Shown: piece after piece, positions 31,208-41,171 of the stretch | Numbering within the stretch: the first letter of the stretch is position 1 | How the letters are laid out: every line of letters begins with the position of its first letter | Assembly (NCBI GenBank): GCA_021781515.1 | Contig: JAJXWR010000001.1 | Span: 1-64,000 of the forward strand | Length of the DNA stretch: 64,000 bases | Direction: 5' to 3' | From: Pseudomonadota bacterium | GTDB lineage: Bacteria > Pseudomonadota > Gammaproteobacteria > Pseudomonadales > Moraxellaceae | Notes under the pieces: model-generated | What the model was told of the DNA's origin: nothing | The model's input: only the letters and a program-made list of their open reading frames with translations | Databases searched by the model: none | Translations under genes and position numbers: made by a program

Positions 31208-31324
31208 GTGAAAGTACAGGCATCGGTAAAAAAAATCTGTGCATCGTGCAAAATTGTGCGACGTAATGGAGTAGTGCGGGTAATTTGTAGTTCGGAGCCG
31301 CGCCATAAACAACGGCAAGGTTGA
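31208..31324 (+). CDS. rpmJ: 50S ribosomal protein L36 (38 aa, GTG start; absent from ORF track)
   Basis: [38 protein letters not shown] read directly, with CxxC...C...H zinc ligands; between secY and rpsM. Confidence 0.95.
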   Translation: MKVQASVKKICASCKIVRRNGVVRVICSSEPRHKQRQG

Positions 31325-31409
31325 TTGGGCTTGATTTTTTTATGATCTAACGCTAGAATCCAGCGCTTTTCGCACTTGGCGTTATTCGAATGAAGTGGAG
31401 AGTAGGTGA

Positions 31410-31766
31410 ATGGCTCGTATAGCCGGTGTAAATATTCCTGATAACAAACATGTGGTCATTTCCCTGACCTATATTTTTGGTATTGGCCGTCCGACATCAT
31501 ATGAAATTTTAGCCAAGGTAGGGGTTGTTCCCTCGACACGGGTTAAAGATTTGAATGATGTGCAATTAGATGCGATTCGTGCGGAAGTGGCAAAGATTTC
31601 TACGGAAGGTGATTTGCGGCGCGAAGTGATGATGAACATCAAACGTTTGATGGATCTGGGTTGCTATCGTGGCCTGAGACATCGGCGTGGGCTGCCGGTA
31701 CGCGGACAACGTACCAAGACAAATGCGCGTACTCGTAAAGGTCCGCGTAAAGCGATCAAAAAATAA
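31410..31766 (+). CDS. rpsM: 30S ribosomal protein S13
   Basis: [49 protein letters not shown]. Confidence 0.98.
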   Translation: MARIAGVNIPDNKHVVISLTYIFGIGRPTSYEILAKVGVVPSTRVKDLNDVQLDAIRAEVAKISTEGDLRREVMMNIKRLMDLGCYRGLRHRRGLPVRGQRTKTNARTRKGPRKAIKK

Positions 31767-31785
31767 TTGAACTGAGATAGATGTT

Positions 31786-32172
31786 ATGGCAAAAGATACC
31801 CGAGTTCGTAAGAAAATCACCCGGACAGTTTCGGATGGTATTGCGCATATTCATGCATCCTTTAACAACACCATTGTGACGATTACTGATCGTCAGGGGA
31901 ATGCTCTGAGCTGGGCAACTTCCGGTGGTTCGGGCTTTCGCGGCTCGCGCAAATCTACGCCATTCGCAGCGCAGGTAGCGGCGGAAACTGCAGGTAAAGC
32001 AGCACAAGAATATGGTCTGAAAAATCTTGACGTGATGGTGAAAGGTCCAGGCCCTGGTCGTGAATCTGCTGTACGTGCCTTGAATTCCGTAGGGTACAAA
32101 ATCAGCAGCATAACCGATGTGACGCCAATTCCGCATAACGGTTGCCGTCCCCCCAAAAAACGTCGTGTGTAA
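31786..32172 (+). CDS. rpsK: 30S ribosomal protein S11
   Basis: [43 protein letters not shown]. Confidence 0.98.
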   Translation: MAKDTRVRKKITRTVSDGIAHIHASFNNTIVTITDRQGNALSWATSGGSGFRGSRKSTPFAAQVAAETAGKAAQEYGLKNLDVMVKGPGPGRESAVRALNSVGYKISSITDVTPIPHNGCRPPKKRRV

Positions 32173-32190
32173 ATTGAGGTTTGACAGATT

Positions 32191-32820
32191 ATGGCTCGTT
32201 ATTTAGGACCCAAGTGTAAACTGGCGCGGCGTGAAGGAACAGATCTGTTTCTTAAAAGTGGCGTCAAGTCTTTTGAACAAAAATGCCGAAACCGTGCGGA
32301 TGTACCGCCGGGTCAGCATGGCCCCACCAAAAAAGGCCGTGCTTCGGATTATGCCCAACAGTTAAGAGAAAAACAGAAAGTTCGGCGTATATACGGAGTG
32401 CTCGAACGTCAGTTTGTAAATTATTACAAAGAAGCTGCACGTCAGCAGGGAGCGACTGGAGAGTGTCTGTTACAGTTACTCGAAGGACGTCTCGATAATG
32501 TTGTCTACCGTATGGGCTTTGGGGCAACGCGGGCAGAGGCGAGGCAACTGGTATCGCACCGGAGTGTGATGCTGAATGGCAGACGCGTAAGTATTCCTAG
32601 TCATCAGGTTCGGCCTAATGATGTGATTAGCATCCATGAAAGTGCTAAAAGCCAAGCGCGGGTTAAGAGTGCCATTGAACTGGCGGCTCAAAAAGGAATG
32701 CCAGGCTGGGTGCAGGTCGATACGGCCAAAATGGAGGGAGTACTTAAATCATTGCCTGAACGTAGCGATCTGTATCAGGAAATCAATGAAAATCTGATTG
32801 TCGAACTCTACTCTAAGTAA
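32191..32820 (+). CDS. rpsD: 30S ribosomal protein S4
   Basis: [25 protein letters not shown]4 domain. Confidence 0.98.
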   Translation: MARYLGPKCKLARREGTDLFLKSGVKSFEQKCRNRADVPPGQHGPTKKGRASDYAQQLREKQKVRRIYGVLERQFVNYYKEAARQQGATGECLLQLLEGRLDNVVYRMGFGATRAEARQLVSHRSVMLNGRRVSIPSHQVRPNDVISIHESAKSQARVKSAIELAAQKGMPGWVQVDTAKMEGVLKSLPERSDLYQEINENLIVELYSK

Positions 32821-32839
32821 TTCTGATGTTGAGGTGGTT

Positions 32840-33847
32840 ATGTCGAGTGTTGCTGAGTTTTTGACTCCCCGATCGATACAGGTGCAAGCCGTGTCGTCGA
32901 GTCATGCAAAAGTGGTACTGGAACCGCTAGAGCGTGGATTTGGTCACACCTTGGGAAATGCCTTGCGGCGTATCCTATTATCCAGTATGCCCGGGGCTGC
33001 CGTCATTGAAGTTGAAATTCAAGGGGTAGATCACGAATATGGTGCCATTGAAGGTGTTCAGGAAGATGTTATTGATATTCTCCTGAATCTTAAAGGCTTG
33101 GCGCTGGTGATGCATGATCATTCTGAAGGCTATATTGAAATTCACAAGAAGGGCGCTGGCGTGGTGACTGCCGCAGATATCCAATGCCCGCACTTTGTTG
33201 AAGTCATTAACCCGGCGCATGAAATTGCTCACCTGGGGCAGCAGGGTGAATTAAACATGCGCATGAAGGTCAGTCGCGGTCGCGGTTTTGAGCCGGCTGA
33301 TTTGCGCTTTGCAGAATCGGAAACCCGTCCCATTGGTCGCTTGCAACTGGATGCTTCTTATAGTCCGGTAAAGCGTGTGGCTTATGTGGTAGAAAGTGCA
33401 CGTGTAGAGCAGCGTACAGATCTGGACAAGCTGGTGATTGATCTGGAAACCAATGGAACTATTGAGCCCGAAGAAGCAATTCGCCGGGCTGCAACGATCC
33501 TGCAGCAACAGATTGCGGTTTTTGTAGATTTGCAACGGGATAAGATGCCGGAGCCGATATCGGAACGTGAAGAAGTAGCGCCAATTTTATTACGCCCTGT
33601 CGATGATCTGGAGTTGACGGTACGTTCAGCCAATTGTTTGAAAGCTGAAAATATTTACTATATTGGTGATCTTGTACAACGTACTGAAGTTGAATTGCTG
33701 AAAACTCCGAATCTGGGTAAAAAATCCCTTACTGAAATTAAAGATGTGCTAGCTTCAAAAGGATTGTCGCTGGGCATGAGACTGGAAAACTGGCCTCCAG
33801 CCAGCTTGCGCACGGATGATCGCCTCAGTAGTTTTCGTAATCGTTAG
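32840..33847 (+). CDS. rpoA: RNA polymerase alpha subunit
   Basis: [25 protein letters not shown]-terminal [58 protein letters not shown]. Confidence 0.98.
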   Translation: MSSVAEFLTPRSIQVQAVSSSHAKVVLEPLERGFGHTLGNALRRILLSSMPGAAVIEVEIQGVDHEYGAIEGVQEDVIDILLNLKGLALVMHDHSEGYIEIHKKGAGVVTAADIQCPHFVEVINPAHEIAHLGQQGELNMRMKVSRGRGFEPADLRFAESETRPIGRLQLDASYSPVKRVAYVVESARVEQRTDLDKLVIDLETNGTIEPEEAIRRAATILQQQIAVFVDLQRDKMPEPISEREEVAPILLRPVDDLELTVRSANCLKAENIYYIGDLVQRTEVELLKTPNLGKKSLTEIKDVLASKGLSLGMRLENWPPASLRTDDRLSSFRNR

Positions 33848-34024
33848 GGAAAACATAGGCTTGACGATTAGCTGGCGTGGTTAATCAGGCTTAGTTGGCA
33901 AGAGAATAAATTAGTGTGGAATGTTGTTGGGGGAATGTCGTCGGGTGATGGTCATCGGGTGATGGTCATCTGAACCCGATATTAAGTTAATAATTGTTGA
34001 TTGGTTTTTAAAGGCAGGCGGATC

Positions 34025-34387
34025 ATGCGTCATCGTAATAGTGGTGTGAAATTAGGGCGGAACAGTAGCCATCGGCATGCGATGTTTCGTAATATGGCAG
34101 TGAGTTTATTTGAGCATGAGATCATCTGGACTACGTTGCCAAAAGCGAGGGAACTTCGTCGGGTGGCAGAGCCGTTGATTACGTTGGCGAAGACAGATTC
34201 AGTGGCCAATCGTCGCTTGGCATTCTCGCGTACCCGCAGCGATGCTGCCGTTGGTAAGTTGTTTAAAGTGTTGGGGCCGCGTTATGTGCAGCGCCCTGGG
34301 GGATACCTGCGCATCATTAAAACGGAGCCTAGGAGTGGAGATAATGCGCCCATGGCCTATGTGGAACTGGTTGATCGTACTGTTTGA
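34025..34387 (+). CDS. rplQ: 50S ribosomal protein L17
   Basis: [34 protein letters not shown]. Confidence 0.98.
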   Translation: MRHRNSGVKLGRNSSHRHAMFRNMAVSLFEHEIIWTTLPKARELRRVAEPLITLAKTDSVANRRLAFSRTRSDAAVGKLFKVLGPRYVQRPGGYLRIIKTEPRSGDNAPMAYVELVDRTV

Positions 34388-34435
34388 AAGCGTCTCGATG
34401 TTTTAGTTTTAATTTTAGTTTTTTTATTTTTTATA

Positions 34436-34460
34436 GGGATCCAGAACGGATCCCTTTTTT
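34436..34460 (+). terminator. Rho-independent terminator after rplQ
   Basis: gggatcc-agaac-ggatccc stem-loop followed by six T. Confidence 0.85.
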
Positions 34461-34635
34461 ACTTAAAAATTATTTGCCTCTAAAAAACATAATACTTAAA
34501 AACAAGGCGCTGAGCGAGCGTAAACCTGAATTTTGGCCTAGCATGTATAGGTGAATAAGGCGTAGAAGTGGATTTGTTGCCAAGTTTTATTGGTACGCTG
34601 CCTGGGTACACTTGAATGAGTGATTAGGGGGAGTT

Positions 34636-35577
34636 ATGAGCGGTTTATTGGAGACCGTGGATAAACGAACCCAGATGGTCGGTCAAAATCGTCTGGAGTT
34701 GCTGCTTTTTCGTTTAAATGGTGACCAGCAGTACGGCATCAACGTATTTAAGGTGCGTGAAGTTTTGCGTTGTCCAAAACTGACTTCGCTACCCAAACGA
34801 CATTCGGTGGTACGCGGAGTGGCGCATATTCGTGGCGGAACTATTCCGGTAATGGATATGTCGCTGGCGGTGGGTGGTCCCCCGATAGAAAATATAGATG
34901 ACTGTTTTGTCATCATCACTGAATACAACATGAATATACAGGGGTTCATGGTACGTTCGGTGGAAAATATCATTAATACCAATTGGGAAGATATACATCC
35001 ACCACCCAAGGGGACTGGCAAGCAGAGCTATTTGACGGCGGTTACTCAGGTGGGTGACCGGTTGGTTGAGATTATTGATGTTGAAAAGATTCTCGCTGAA
35101 GTGTCTCCGATGCGGCATGAGGTGTCTGAAGGTATTGTTACTCAGGAAGTGATTAATGTCACCCAACAGCAGCAGTTGAATGTGCTGGTGGTGGATGATT
35201 CATCGGTGGCGCGCAAACAGGTCATTCGATGTCTCACTACAGTGGGTGTGCAGATTCATGAACTGAGTGATGGCATGCAGGCTATTCAGCATTTGCGTAA
35301 AATTGCGGATGAGGGTAAAGATGTTACCAAGGAATATATTCTGATTATTTCTGATATTGAGATGCCGGAAATGGATGGGTATACCCTGACCTCGGAAATT
35401 CGCAAGGATGAGCGGTTAAAAGGATTGTATGTGCTGTTGCATACCTCGCTCTCTGGTGTGTTTAATGAGGCACTGGTCAAGAAAGTAGGCGCTAATGACT
35501 TTCTTGCTAAATTCCGTCCGGATGATCTGGCGGCGAAGGTCTCTGAGCGGGTTCGAGTGTCTGTGCTGCCTAGATGA
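34636..35577 (+). CDS. cheV: Chemotaxis protein CheV (CheW-receiver fusion)
   Basis: CheW-like N-terminus (GINVFKVREVLRCPKLTSLP) plus receiver domain VLVVDDSSVARKQ, IISDIEMPEMDGYTL. Confidence 0.93.
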   Translation: MSGLLETVDKRTQMVGQNRLELLLFRLNGDQQYGINVFKVREVLRCPKLTSLPKRHSVVRGVAHIRGGTIPVMDMSLAVGGPPIENIDDCFVIITEYNMNIQGFMVRSVENIINTNWEDIHPPPKGTGKQSYLTAVTQVGDRLVEIIDVEKILAEVSPMRHEVSEGIVTQEVINVTQQQQLNVLVVDDSSVARKQVIRCLTTVGVQIHELSDGMQAIQHLRKIADEGKDVTKEYILIISDIEMPEMDGYTLTSEIRKDERLKGLYVLLHTSLSGVFNEALVKKVGANDFLAKFRPDDLAAKVSERVRVSVLPR

Positions 35578-35643
35578 GTATAGGGCATGGTATTAGTGTG
35601 TTGGCATGCATCAGTTGCATACAAATCTTTGATGGTCGCCTTT

Positions 35644-35669
35644 AAAAAGGAAGTATTTACTTCCTTTTT
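35644..35669. terminator. Hairpin terminator after cheV, possibly bidirectional
   Basis: aaaaaggaagta-tt-tacttccttttt perfect 12-bp stem with A/T-rich ends. Confidence 0.75.
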
Positions 35670-35822
35670 AATTTCCCTTTTGACGGTACAATTGCGGCAA
35701 GGATCTTCCAATTTACTGCCTGCTGCTGTAGAATGCGTGGCTTTCTGAAAGCCAAACTCGGGGTATTCCGGTTTTTTGCTTTTTTGTGATCGATAATTTA
35801 CTTTAATTGAGGTACTAGGTTC

Positions 35823-36062
35823 ATGGTAACCATTCGTCTGGCTCGTGGCGGCGCCAAAAAAAGACCTTTTTATCATTTGGTGGTCACCGATAGTCGTAAC
35901 GCTCGTGATGGACGTTTTATTGAACGGCTCGGCTTCTTCAATCCCATTGCAGCAGGTGCTGAAGAGCGTTTGCGTATCAATCAGGAACGCCTGAAATACT
36001 GGGTGAGTCATGGGGCTCAGCCTTCAGAACGGGTAGCGCACCTGATACTTGAAGCTCAATGA
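35823..36062 (+). CDS. rpsP: 30S ribosomal protein S16
   Basis: [41 protein letters not shown]. Confidence 0.98.
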   Translation: MVTIRLARGGAKKRPFYHLVVTDSRNARDGRFIERLGFFNPIAAGAEERLRINQERLKYWVSHGAQPSERVAHLILEAQ

Positions 36063-36169
36063 GCGGATCATGGTTATTTGCTTTTTGGCAACCACAGGGT
36101 GTTAATACCAGGGTGGAAGGCGATAAAAAGTAAATTGAAGGTTTTGTTGGTTGTCTATAGAGAGTTGTT

Positions 36170-36709
36170 GTGGATAAAATTCTTGAACCGTCTGTTGACT
36201 GGTTGTGTGCAGGTCGTGTGGGTGCGGCACATGGCATCAAGGGTATGTTCTGGATACATTCACTGACCGATCCTTATGATAATATTTTCAACTATGAGCC
36301 TTGGCAGTTGTGTCTGGGGTCTGAACAACTGCCAGTAAAAGTTGAAACATGGCGGCAACAATCTAAAGGATGGGTCGTTAAACTGCTGGGTTTTGATGAT
36401 CGTAATGCCATAGAGGCCTGGGTCGGTGCGGACATTCTTATCCGGCGCGAGGTGATGCGTCAGGCACTGCAGGGTGAATCTTTATGGTCTGATCTTAAAG
36501 GAATGCGGGTGTGTACGTTGCAGGGTCAGGATTATGGTGTGGTTTCGGCGTTGATGGAAACCGGTGCTAACGATGTGCTGATCGTACAAGGAGACGCCCG
36601 TAGTGTTGATCAAAGAGAACATCTGGTGCCGTGGATAGTTCCTCAGGTCATCTGCAATGTTGACTCGGTGACTGGTAAAATTGTAGTGGATTGGGATTTT
36701 GATTTTTAA
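36170..36709 (+). CDS. rimM: Ribosome maturation factor RimM
   Basis: AGRVGAAHGIKGMFWIHSLTD; position between rpsP and trmD. Confidence 0.95.
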   Translation: MDKILEPSVDWLCAGRVGAAHGIKGMFWIHSLTDPYDNIFNYEPWQLCLGSEQLPVKVETWRQQSKGWVVKLLGFDDRNAIEAWVGADILIRREVMRQALQGESLWSDLKGMRVCTLQGQDYGVVSALMETGANDVLIVQGDARSVDQREHLVPWIVPQVICNVDSVTGKIVVDWDFDF

Positions 36710-36741
36710 ATCTGATTCATGAATGGTTGAAAGGCAAAATC

Positions 36742-37503
36742 ATGTGGTTGGGCGTTGTCTCTGTATTCCCGGAAATGTTCAGTGCATTGACCGGGTTTGG
36801 GGTAACCGGGCGAGCGTTCAGGCAACAGCAGCTATCCCTGCACTGTTTTAATCCTCGGGATTATGGGGAGTCTGTCTCTCGACGGGTTGATGACCGTCCC
36901 TATGGCGGGGGGCCTGGAATGGTTATGCAGATTGACCCCTTAAGAAAATGTATTCAGGCGGCTCGGCAGCAGGCGGTTGATGCGGGTTTTATTGATGTAC
37001 CGGTGCATGGTTTGAGTCCGCAGGGGCAACCGGTAAAACAGGCGGCCATTCAGGAATTGGCTACATTGCCCGCTATTATTTTTTTGTGCGGACGTTACGA
37101 AGGTATTGATGAACGTTTGCTGCAATTGGAAGTGGATCAGGAATGGTCGGTGGGCGATTTTGTAGTTTCAGGTGGTGAATTGCCGGCCATGATGTTGATG
37201 GATGCCTTGATACGCTTGCAACCTGGGGTCTTGGGTTGTGGGCTCTCGGCAGCGCAGGACTCGTTTGCTGGTGAAGGCTTGCTGGATTGCCCGCATTATA
37301 CGCGGCCCCCGGTGTATGCGGGACAGTCGGTTCCTGAGGTGTTGCTGTCGGGCGACCATCAGGCGATTGCTGACTGGCGTTATCAGCAGCAATTGCAAAG
37401 AACGGCTGAGCGGCGACCTGATTTATGGCAGCAATGGTTGCTACGTGCATCAGACAAGGTCAGAATAAAATATTCTGGAGAGAATATTGCTGGGAACGAA
37501 TAG
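36742..37503 (+). CDS. trmD: tRNA (guanine-N1)-methyltransferase TrmD
   Basis: VVSVFPEMFSALTGFGVTGRAF; RVDDRPYGGGPGMVMQ; WSVGDFVVSGGELPAMMLMDA. Confidence 0.97.
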   Translation: MWLGVVSVFPEMFSALTGFGVTGRAFRQQQLSLHCFNPRDYGESVSRRVDDRPYGGGPGMVMQIDPLRKCIQAARQQAVDAGFIDVPVHGLSPQGQPVKQAAIQELATLPAIIFLCGRYEGIDERLLQLEVDQEWSVGDFVVSGGELPAMMLMDALIRLQPGVLGCGLSAAQDSFAGEGLLDCPHYTRPPVYAGQSVPEVLLSGDHQAIADWRYQQQLQRTAERRPDLWQQWLLRASDKVRIKYSGENIAGNE

Positions 37504-37530
37504 TGTGATTTAGCCGTTTGTGCGTTGTAC

Positions 37531-37566
37531 CTTGTAATTGCTCTTGTAATTGCTCTTGTAATTGCT
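37531..37566. repeat. Three perfect tandem copies of CTTGTAATTGCT
   Basis: Read directly between trmD and rplS. Confidence 0.95.
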
Positions 37567-37735
37567 AAGGATACTAGGCGCAAACTGCCGGGTTTCAGTA
37601 TCGTGCTGAAGTGCTGCACAGGACGTGCGATGAGTAGGCAACACTATGTTATCACCGCTACTTTGGTGGATGACGATATGAGACATGGCATTTAAAAAGT
37701 ACAGACAGTAACTGTCTGTCAACAACCAGTGCTGT

Positions 37736-38146
37736 ATGCGACTATTAGCCTCTGCAGCCGATTTGAGGAGTGTGATTGTGAGTGGTAAACATCCCCTGAT
37801 TCAGGCGATTGAAGCGCGTCAGATGAAACAGAACCTGCCCGCCATGGCACCAGGTGACACGGTCGTGGTGCAGGTTAAAGTGAAAGAAGGTGACCGGGAA
37901 CGGTTGCAGGCCTATGAAGGCATTGTTATTGCGATCAAGAATCGAGGCTTGAATTCGGCATTTACGGTTCGCAAGATGTCCAATGGTGTTGGTGTTGAGC
38001 GGTGTTTTCAAACCCATTCACCATTGGTAGAGTCTGTGACAGTGAAGCGCCGCGGTGCGGTGCGACGGGCAAAGTTGTATTATCTGCGTGATCGTACTGG
38101 AAAAGCGGCACGTATTCGCGAAAAACTTACCCCCCGTCAAGGTTGA
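37736..38146 (+). CDS. rplS: 50S ribosomal protein L19 (true start possibly the GTG at about 37778)
   Basis: [47 protein letters not shown]. Confidence 0.96.
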   Translation: MRLLASAADLRSVIVSGKHPLIQAIEARQMKQNLPAMAPGDTVVVQVKVKEGDRERLQAYEGIVIAIKNRGLNSAFTVRKMSNGVGVERCFQTHSPLVESVTVKRRGAVRRAKLYYLRDRTGKAARIREKLTPRQG

Positions 38147-38161
38147 TTTTCCTTTTTTCTG

Positions 38162-39034
38162 ATGGCGTTGGATCTCAGTCTGTTCATGAATTATTTAGCC
38201 ATGCAAGGCATGGCTAAATTAACGCAGCAAGCTTATCAAAGTGATTTATTGATTTTTAGCACCCTGTTACCTGAGGTGGTGTTGCACAATGCTTCGACAG
38301 ATCAATTACAGGATCTGTTGCAGCGCTATTGTGCAAGTGGCCACTCGGCACGTAGTCAGGCCCGGTTGTTGTCGGCAGTGCGTCGTTATTTCTCTTTTTT
38401 GGTGATTAGTGGGCAGCGCCTGGATAACCCGGCAAAATTGCTGGTATCTCCGCATGTTGGTCGTTCGTTGCCTACGGTGTTGTCGGAGTTGCACGTCGAA
38501 ACATTGCTGGATGCGCCGGATGACAGTCTTTTGGGTCGTCGCGACCGGGTAATGCTGGAGTTGCTTTATGCCTGTGGCTTACGGGTGTCAGAGGTAGTGG
38601 CGTTGCGGTTGAGCCGGGTGAGTATGCGTCAGGGAGTGCTGCGGGTACATGGCAAAGGCGACAAGACGCGTCTGGTGCCGTTGGGGCAGGTGGCTTTGGA
38701 ATTACTCCCTGCGTATCTGCAGGAAGTACGCCCACAATTAATGGGTCAGCAGCTGAGTGATGTTTTGTTTCCTGGCAGGAATGGCGACACGCTGAGTCGG
38801 CAGGCATTCTGGTACCGGGTTAAACATTGGGCGTTGGTTGCCGGTATTGACCGGGCGATCTCCCCACATACCCTGCGCCATGCGTTTGCAACCCATCTGC
38901 TTAATCATGGGGCTGACTTACGTTCGGTACAATTACTGCTCGGGCATGCCGACCTTTCGACGACGCAGATTTATACCCATGTAGCACGGGCACGTCTTCA
39001 GGCTTTGCATGCGGCACATCATCCTCGGGCCTGA
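38162..39034 (+). CDS. xerD: Site-specific tyrosine recombinase XerD-like
   Basis: ACGLRVSEVVALRLSRVSM; GKGDKTRLVPLG; HTLRHAFATHLLNHGADLRSVQLLLGHADLSTTQIYTHVARARL. Confidence 0.93.
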   Translation: MALDLSLFMNYLAMQGMAKLTQQAYQSDLLIFSTLLPEVVLHNASTDQLQDLLQRYCASGHSARSQARLLSAVRRYFSFLVISGQRLDNPAKLLVSPHVGRSLPTVLSELHVETLLDAPDDSLLGRRDRVMLELLYACGLRVSEVVALRLSRVSMRQGVLRVHGKGDKTRLVPLGQVALELLPAYLQEVRPQLMGQQLSDVLFPGRNGDTLSRQAFWYRVKHWALVAGIDRAISPHTLRHAFATHLLNHGADLRSVQLLLGHADLSTTQIYTHVARARLQALHAAHHPRA

Positions 39035-40508
39035 TGCTGATGTCGGTACCTGCCTGAATATTCTCGAAGGCCACGGTTCGGTTGCGTCCTTGGTGTTTGG
39101 CGACGTACAGGGCATTGTCGGCGCGTTTATAACAGACGTCGATGGATGAATCGTGGGGAGATAACAGCGTGGTGCCGGCACTAAAGGTGAATTTTGGCAT
39201 TCGTGCCTGACGGGTTAATTCACGTTGCAGATAAACGCTGATTCGCTGTGTCACTAGTCCGGGATGATCGCCATCTTCGATCAGAATCGCAAATTCCTCA
39301 CCGCCTAGCCGTGCCACAATGTCCGTTTCACGTAGACTGGCTCGCATGGTATCGGCGAAAAGGCTGAGCACCCGATCGCCGGAGTCGTGGCCAAAGCGGT
39401 CATTGATGGCCTTGAAATGATCCAGATCAATGGCAATTAAGGCCCCCCGTTGGCTGCTATGTCGGCGTAAACGGGCAAGAATGCGCTCGGACGCATCATA
39501 AAAATGCCGACGGTTATACAGGCCCGTCAGCGGATCCTGTAGCGCCAGTACCCGTAGTTTTTGTGCCTGGTCTTCGCGTTCGCGTAACAGGGAGGCCAGT
39601 ACCCCTGAGCTCAGCATGACGCCCAGTACCAGTATATTGATAAATTCCAGCTGCGCTTCTGCATCACCTAGCTGTACTAGTGGAGAATGCCCATGGTGCA
39701 TGGCATATTGCGTAAAAGACAGCAAAATGATATTGCCACACATGGCACCGAGCATCCCCATTCGACTGGCCATCAACAAAGTGCCCAAATAGGCGGCTGA
39801 AATGATATGCAACAGATTGAGCCAGCCCGCATCGGCACGAAACAGGAGCAAACAGCTCCAAGTCGCAATAGTCAGCAGTATTACTAATTCTGCAATGTAG
39901 CGAATTTTCAGGAAATGCCGATAAAAATCGTAGAGTGAGAGGACAAAGGCGGTTACCGCAATATCACAGGTCGCTTCTTCCAGTAGCCAGAAACTTCTGA
40001 AGTCAAGCACATCGGTCCAGGATAGCTGATTATCCGGATCAATCAGCCAGAGGATAAGACGTCCAAAAATACGCACCACCGGTTGCAGGACCACGGCCTC
40101 CACCATGATCATTAACAGGTAATCCCGACTGCGTGCCAGGGAGGGGTTGAATTCCAGTAAACGTAAGCACAAGGTGCCAAGCAGCATGACCAGACCGTTG
40201 GCCAGCGTTGTCAATCCATTGAGAAACAGGGGGAGGTGTTGAATGAATCCCAGTGTGCACTGACCACAACAGATGATTAGCCAGGTGGGGAGTATCCCCA
40301 GCATTAAACCACAGGCAAGAGCAAATCCTTCGGGTAAAAACAGGTTTTCAGACAGTGCATCATTGATTTGCGACAGATCATAGGAGGCTTTGCCGAGCAG
40401 TATATAAATGAGCACTGCTACACCCAGAACTACCGACTTGATGCGTAGATCGGTAATTCCCAGAAAGGCTCGCTCCATCAAAACGACTCCAGAGAGGTGA
40501 AGATCCAA
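38901..40508 (-). CDS. Membrane-anchored GGDEF diguanylate cyclase
   Basis: Polytopic N-terminus; DPLTGLYNRRHFY, GHDSGDRVLSLFA, RETD I-site and GGEEF active site. Confidence 0.92.
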   Translation of the reverse strand: MDLHLSGVVLMERAFLGITDLRIKSVVLGVAVLIYILLGKASYDLSQINDALSENLFLPEGFALACGLMLGILPTWLIICCGQCTLGFIQHLPLFLNGLTTLANGLVMLLGTLCLRLLEFNPSLARSRDYLLMIMVEAVVLQPVVRIFGRLILWLIDPDNQLSWTDVLDFRSFWLLEEATCDIAVTAFVLSLYDFYRHFLKIRYIAELVILLTIATWSCLLLFRADAGWLNLLHIISAAYLGTLLMASRMGMLGAMCGNIILLSFTQYAMHHGHSPLVQLGDAEAQLEFINILVLGVMLSSGVLASLLREREDQAQKLRVLALQDPLTGLYNRRHFYDASERILARLRRHSSQRGALIAIDLDHFKAINDRFGHDSGDRVLSLFADTMRASLRETDIVARLGGEEFAILIEDGDHPGLVTQRISVYLQRELTRQARMPKFTFSAGTTLLSPHDSSIDVCYKRADNALYVAKHQGRNRTVAFENIQAGTDISIRPEDDVPHAKPEDVPVLHGYKSASSKGRHARAVIVPNVSQPHD

Positions 40509-40735
40509 CTACAACACAGGCGCACATCCATTGTTAAAACGGTATGCGGCCAGTTAATAGACCAACATCAAGAAATCGGGCGAATTACAGGTCGCTGTCA
40601 CAGCATTTTAACTATTATTTAATCATAACGCTATTGTTAGGTGTTATCTTTATTTTCTTGAGAAGGTAGTCCATATTTCACCACTAATTCTAGTGTAGCC
40701 CAGCCGCAGTATCCGGTAGAATATTTTCGCACCTT

Positions 40736-40777
40736 GGTTCTTGAAATAACAGGTTCTTGAAATAACAGGTTCTTGAA
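40736..40777. repeat. 16-bp tandem repeat GGTTCTTGAAATAACA, 2.6 copies
   Basis: Read directly in the intergenic spacer. Confidence 0.95.
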
Positions 40778-40808
40778 CAGGCATCGTGCTATCCACGCTG
40801 CGTGCGTG

Positions 40809-41171
40809 TCAGAAGCTTCTCGATGTTCTGGAGGCCGCAGCAGTTGCTTTAGCCAGTTTATCTTCGACCAACTGCAACTGCTTTTGCGTCAGTCGCAGTT
40901 GCAGTTGTCCGATGATGTGTAGATAACGTTGTTCACGCCAAAAAAACAGGCTTAGCAGTACTATGTTACCAAGGAGCAGCCCGGATTGCATCAGCCATTG
41001 TGGGGTAATGGTGAGTGGATGACGATCAAGGGCATAGATGAACAGCAGCACAGGAATGCTGGTGAACAACAGTAGGGTTGGGTAGATGTAGTGCTGGATT
41101 ATACTGGCCTGTGCCAGGAATCGACGATCAGCTGCTTGCAGTGAGGGGGTTGGCAGTTGGGGAATGTTCAT
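40809..41171 (-). CDS. Small two-TM protein of unknown function
   Basis: Two hydrophobic segments and a charged C-terminal helix; start overlaps the upstream stop (ATGA). Confidence 0.6.
   Translation of the reverse strand: MNIPQLPTPSLQAADRRFLAQASIIQHYIYPTLLLFTSIPVLLFIYALDRHPLTITPQWLMQSGLLLGNIVLLSLFFWREQRYLHIIGQLQLRLTQKQLQLVEDKLAKATAAASRTSRSF

Noticed and set aside
37531-37566. Possible CRISPR array (three identical 12-bp units)
   Set aside because: Units are directly abutting with no spacers and too short; a simple tandem repeat.
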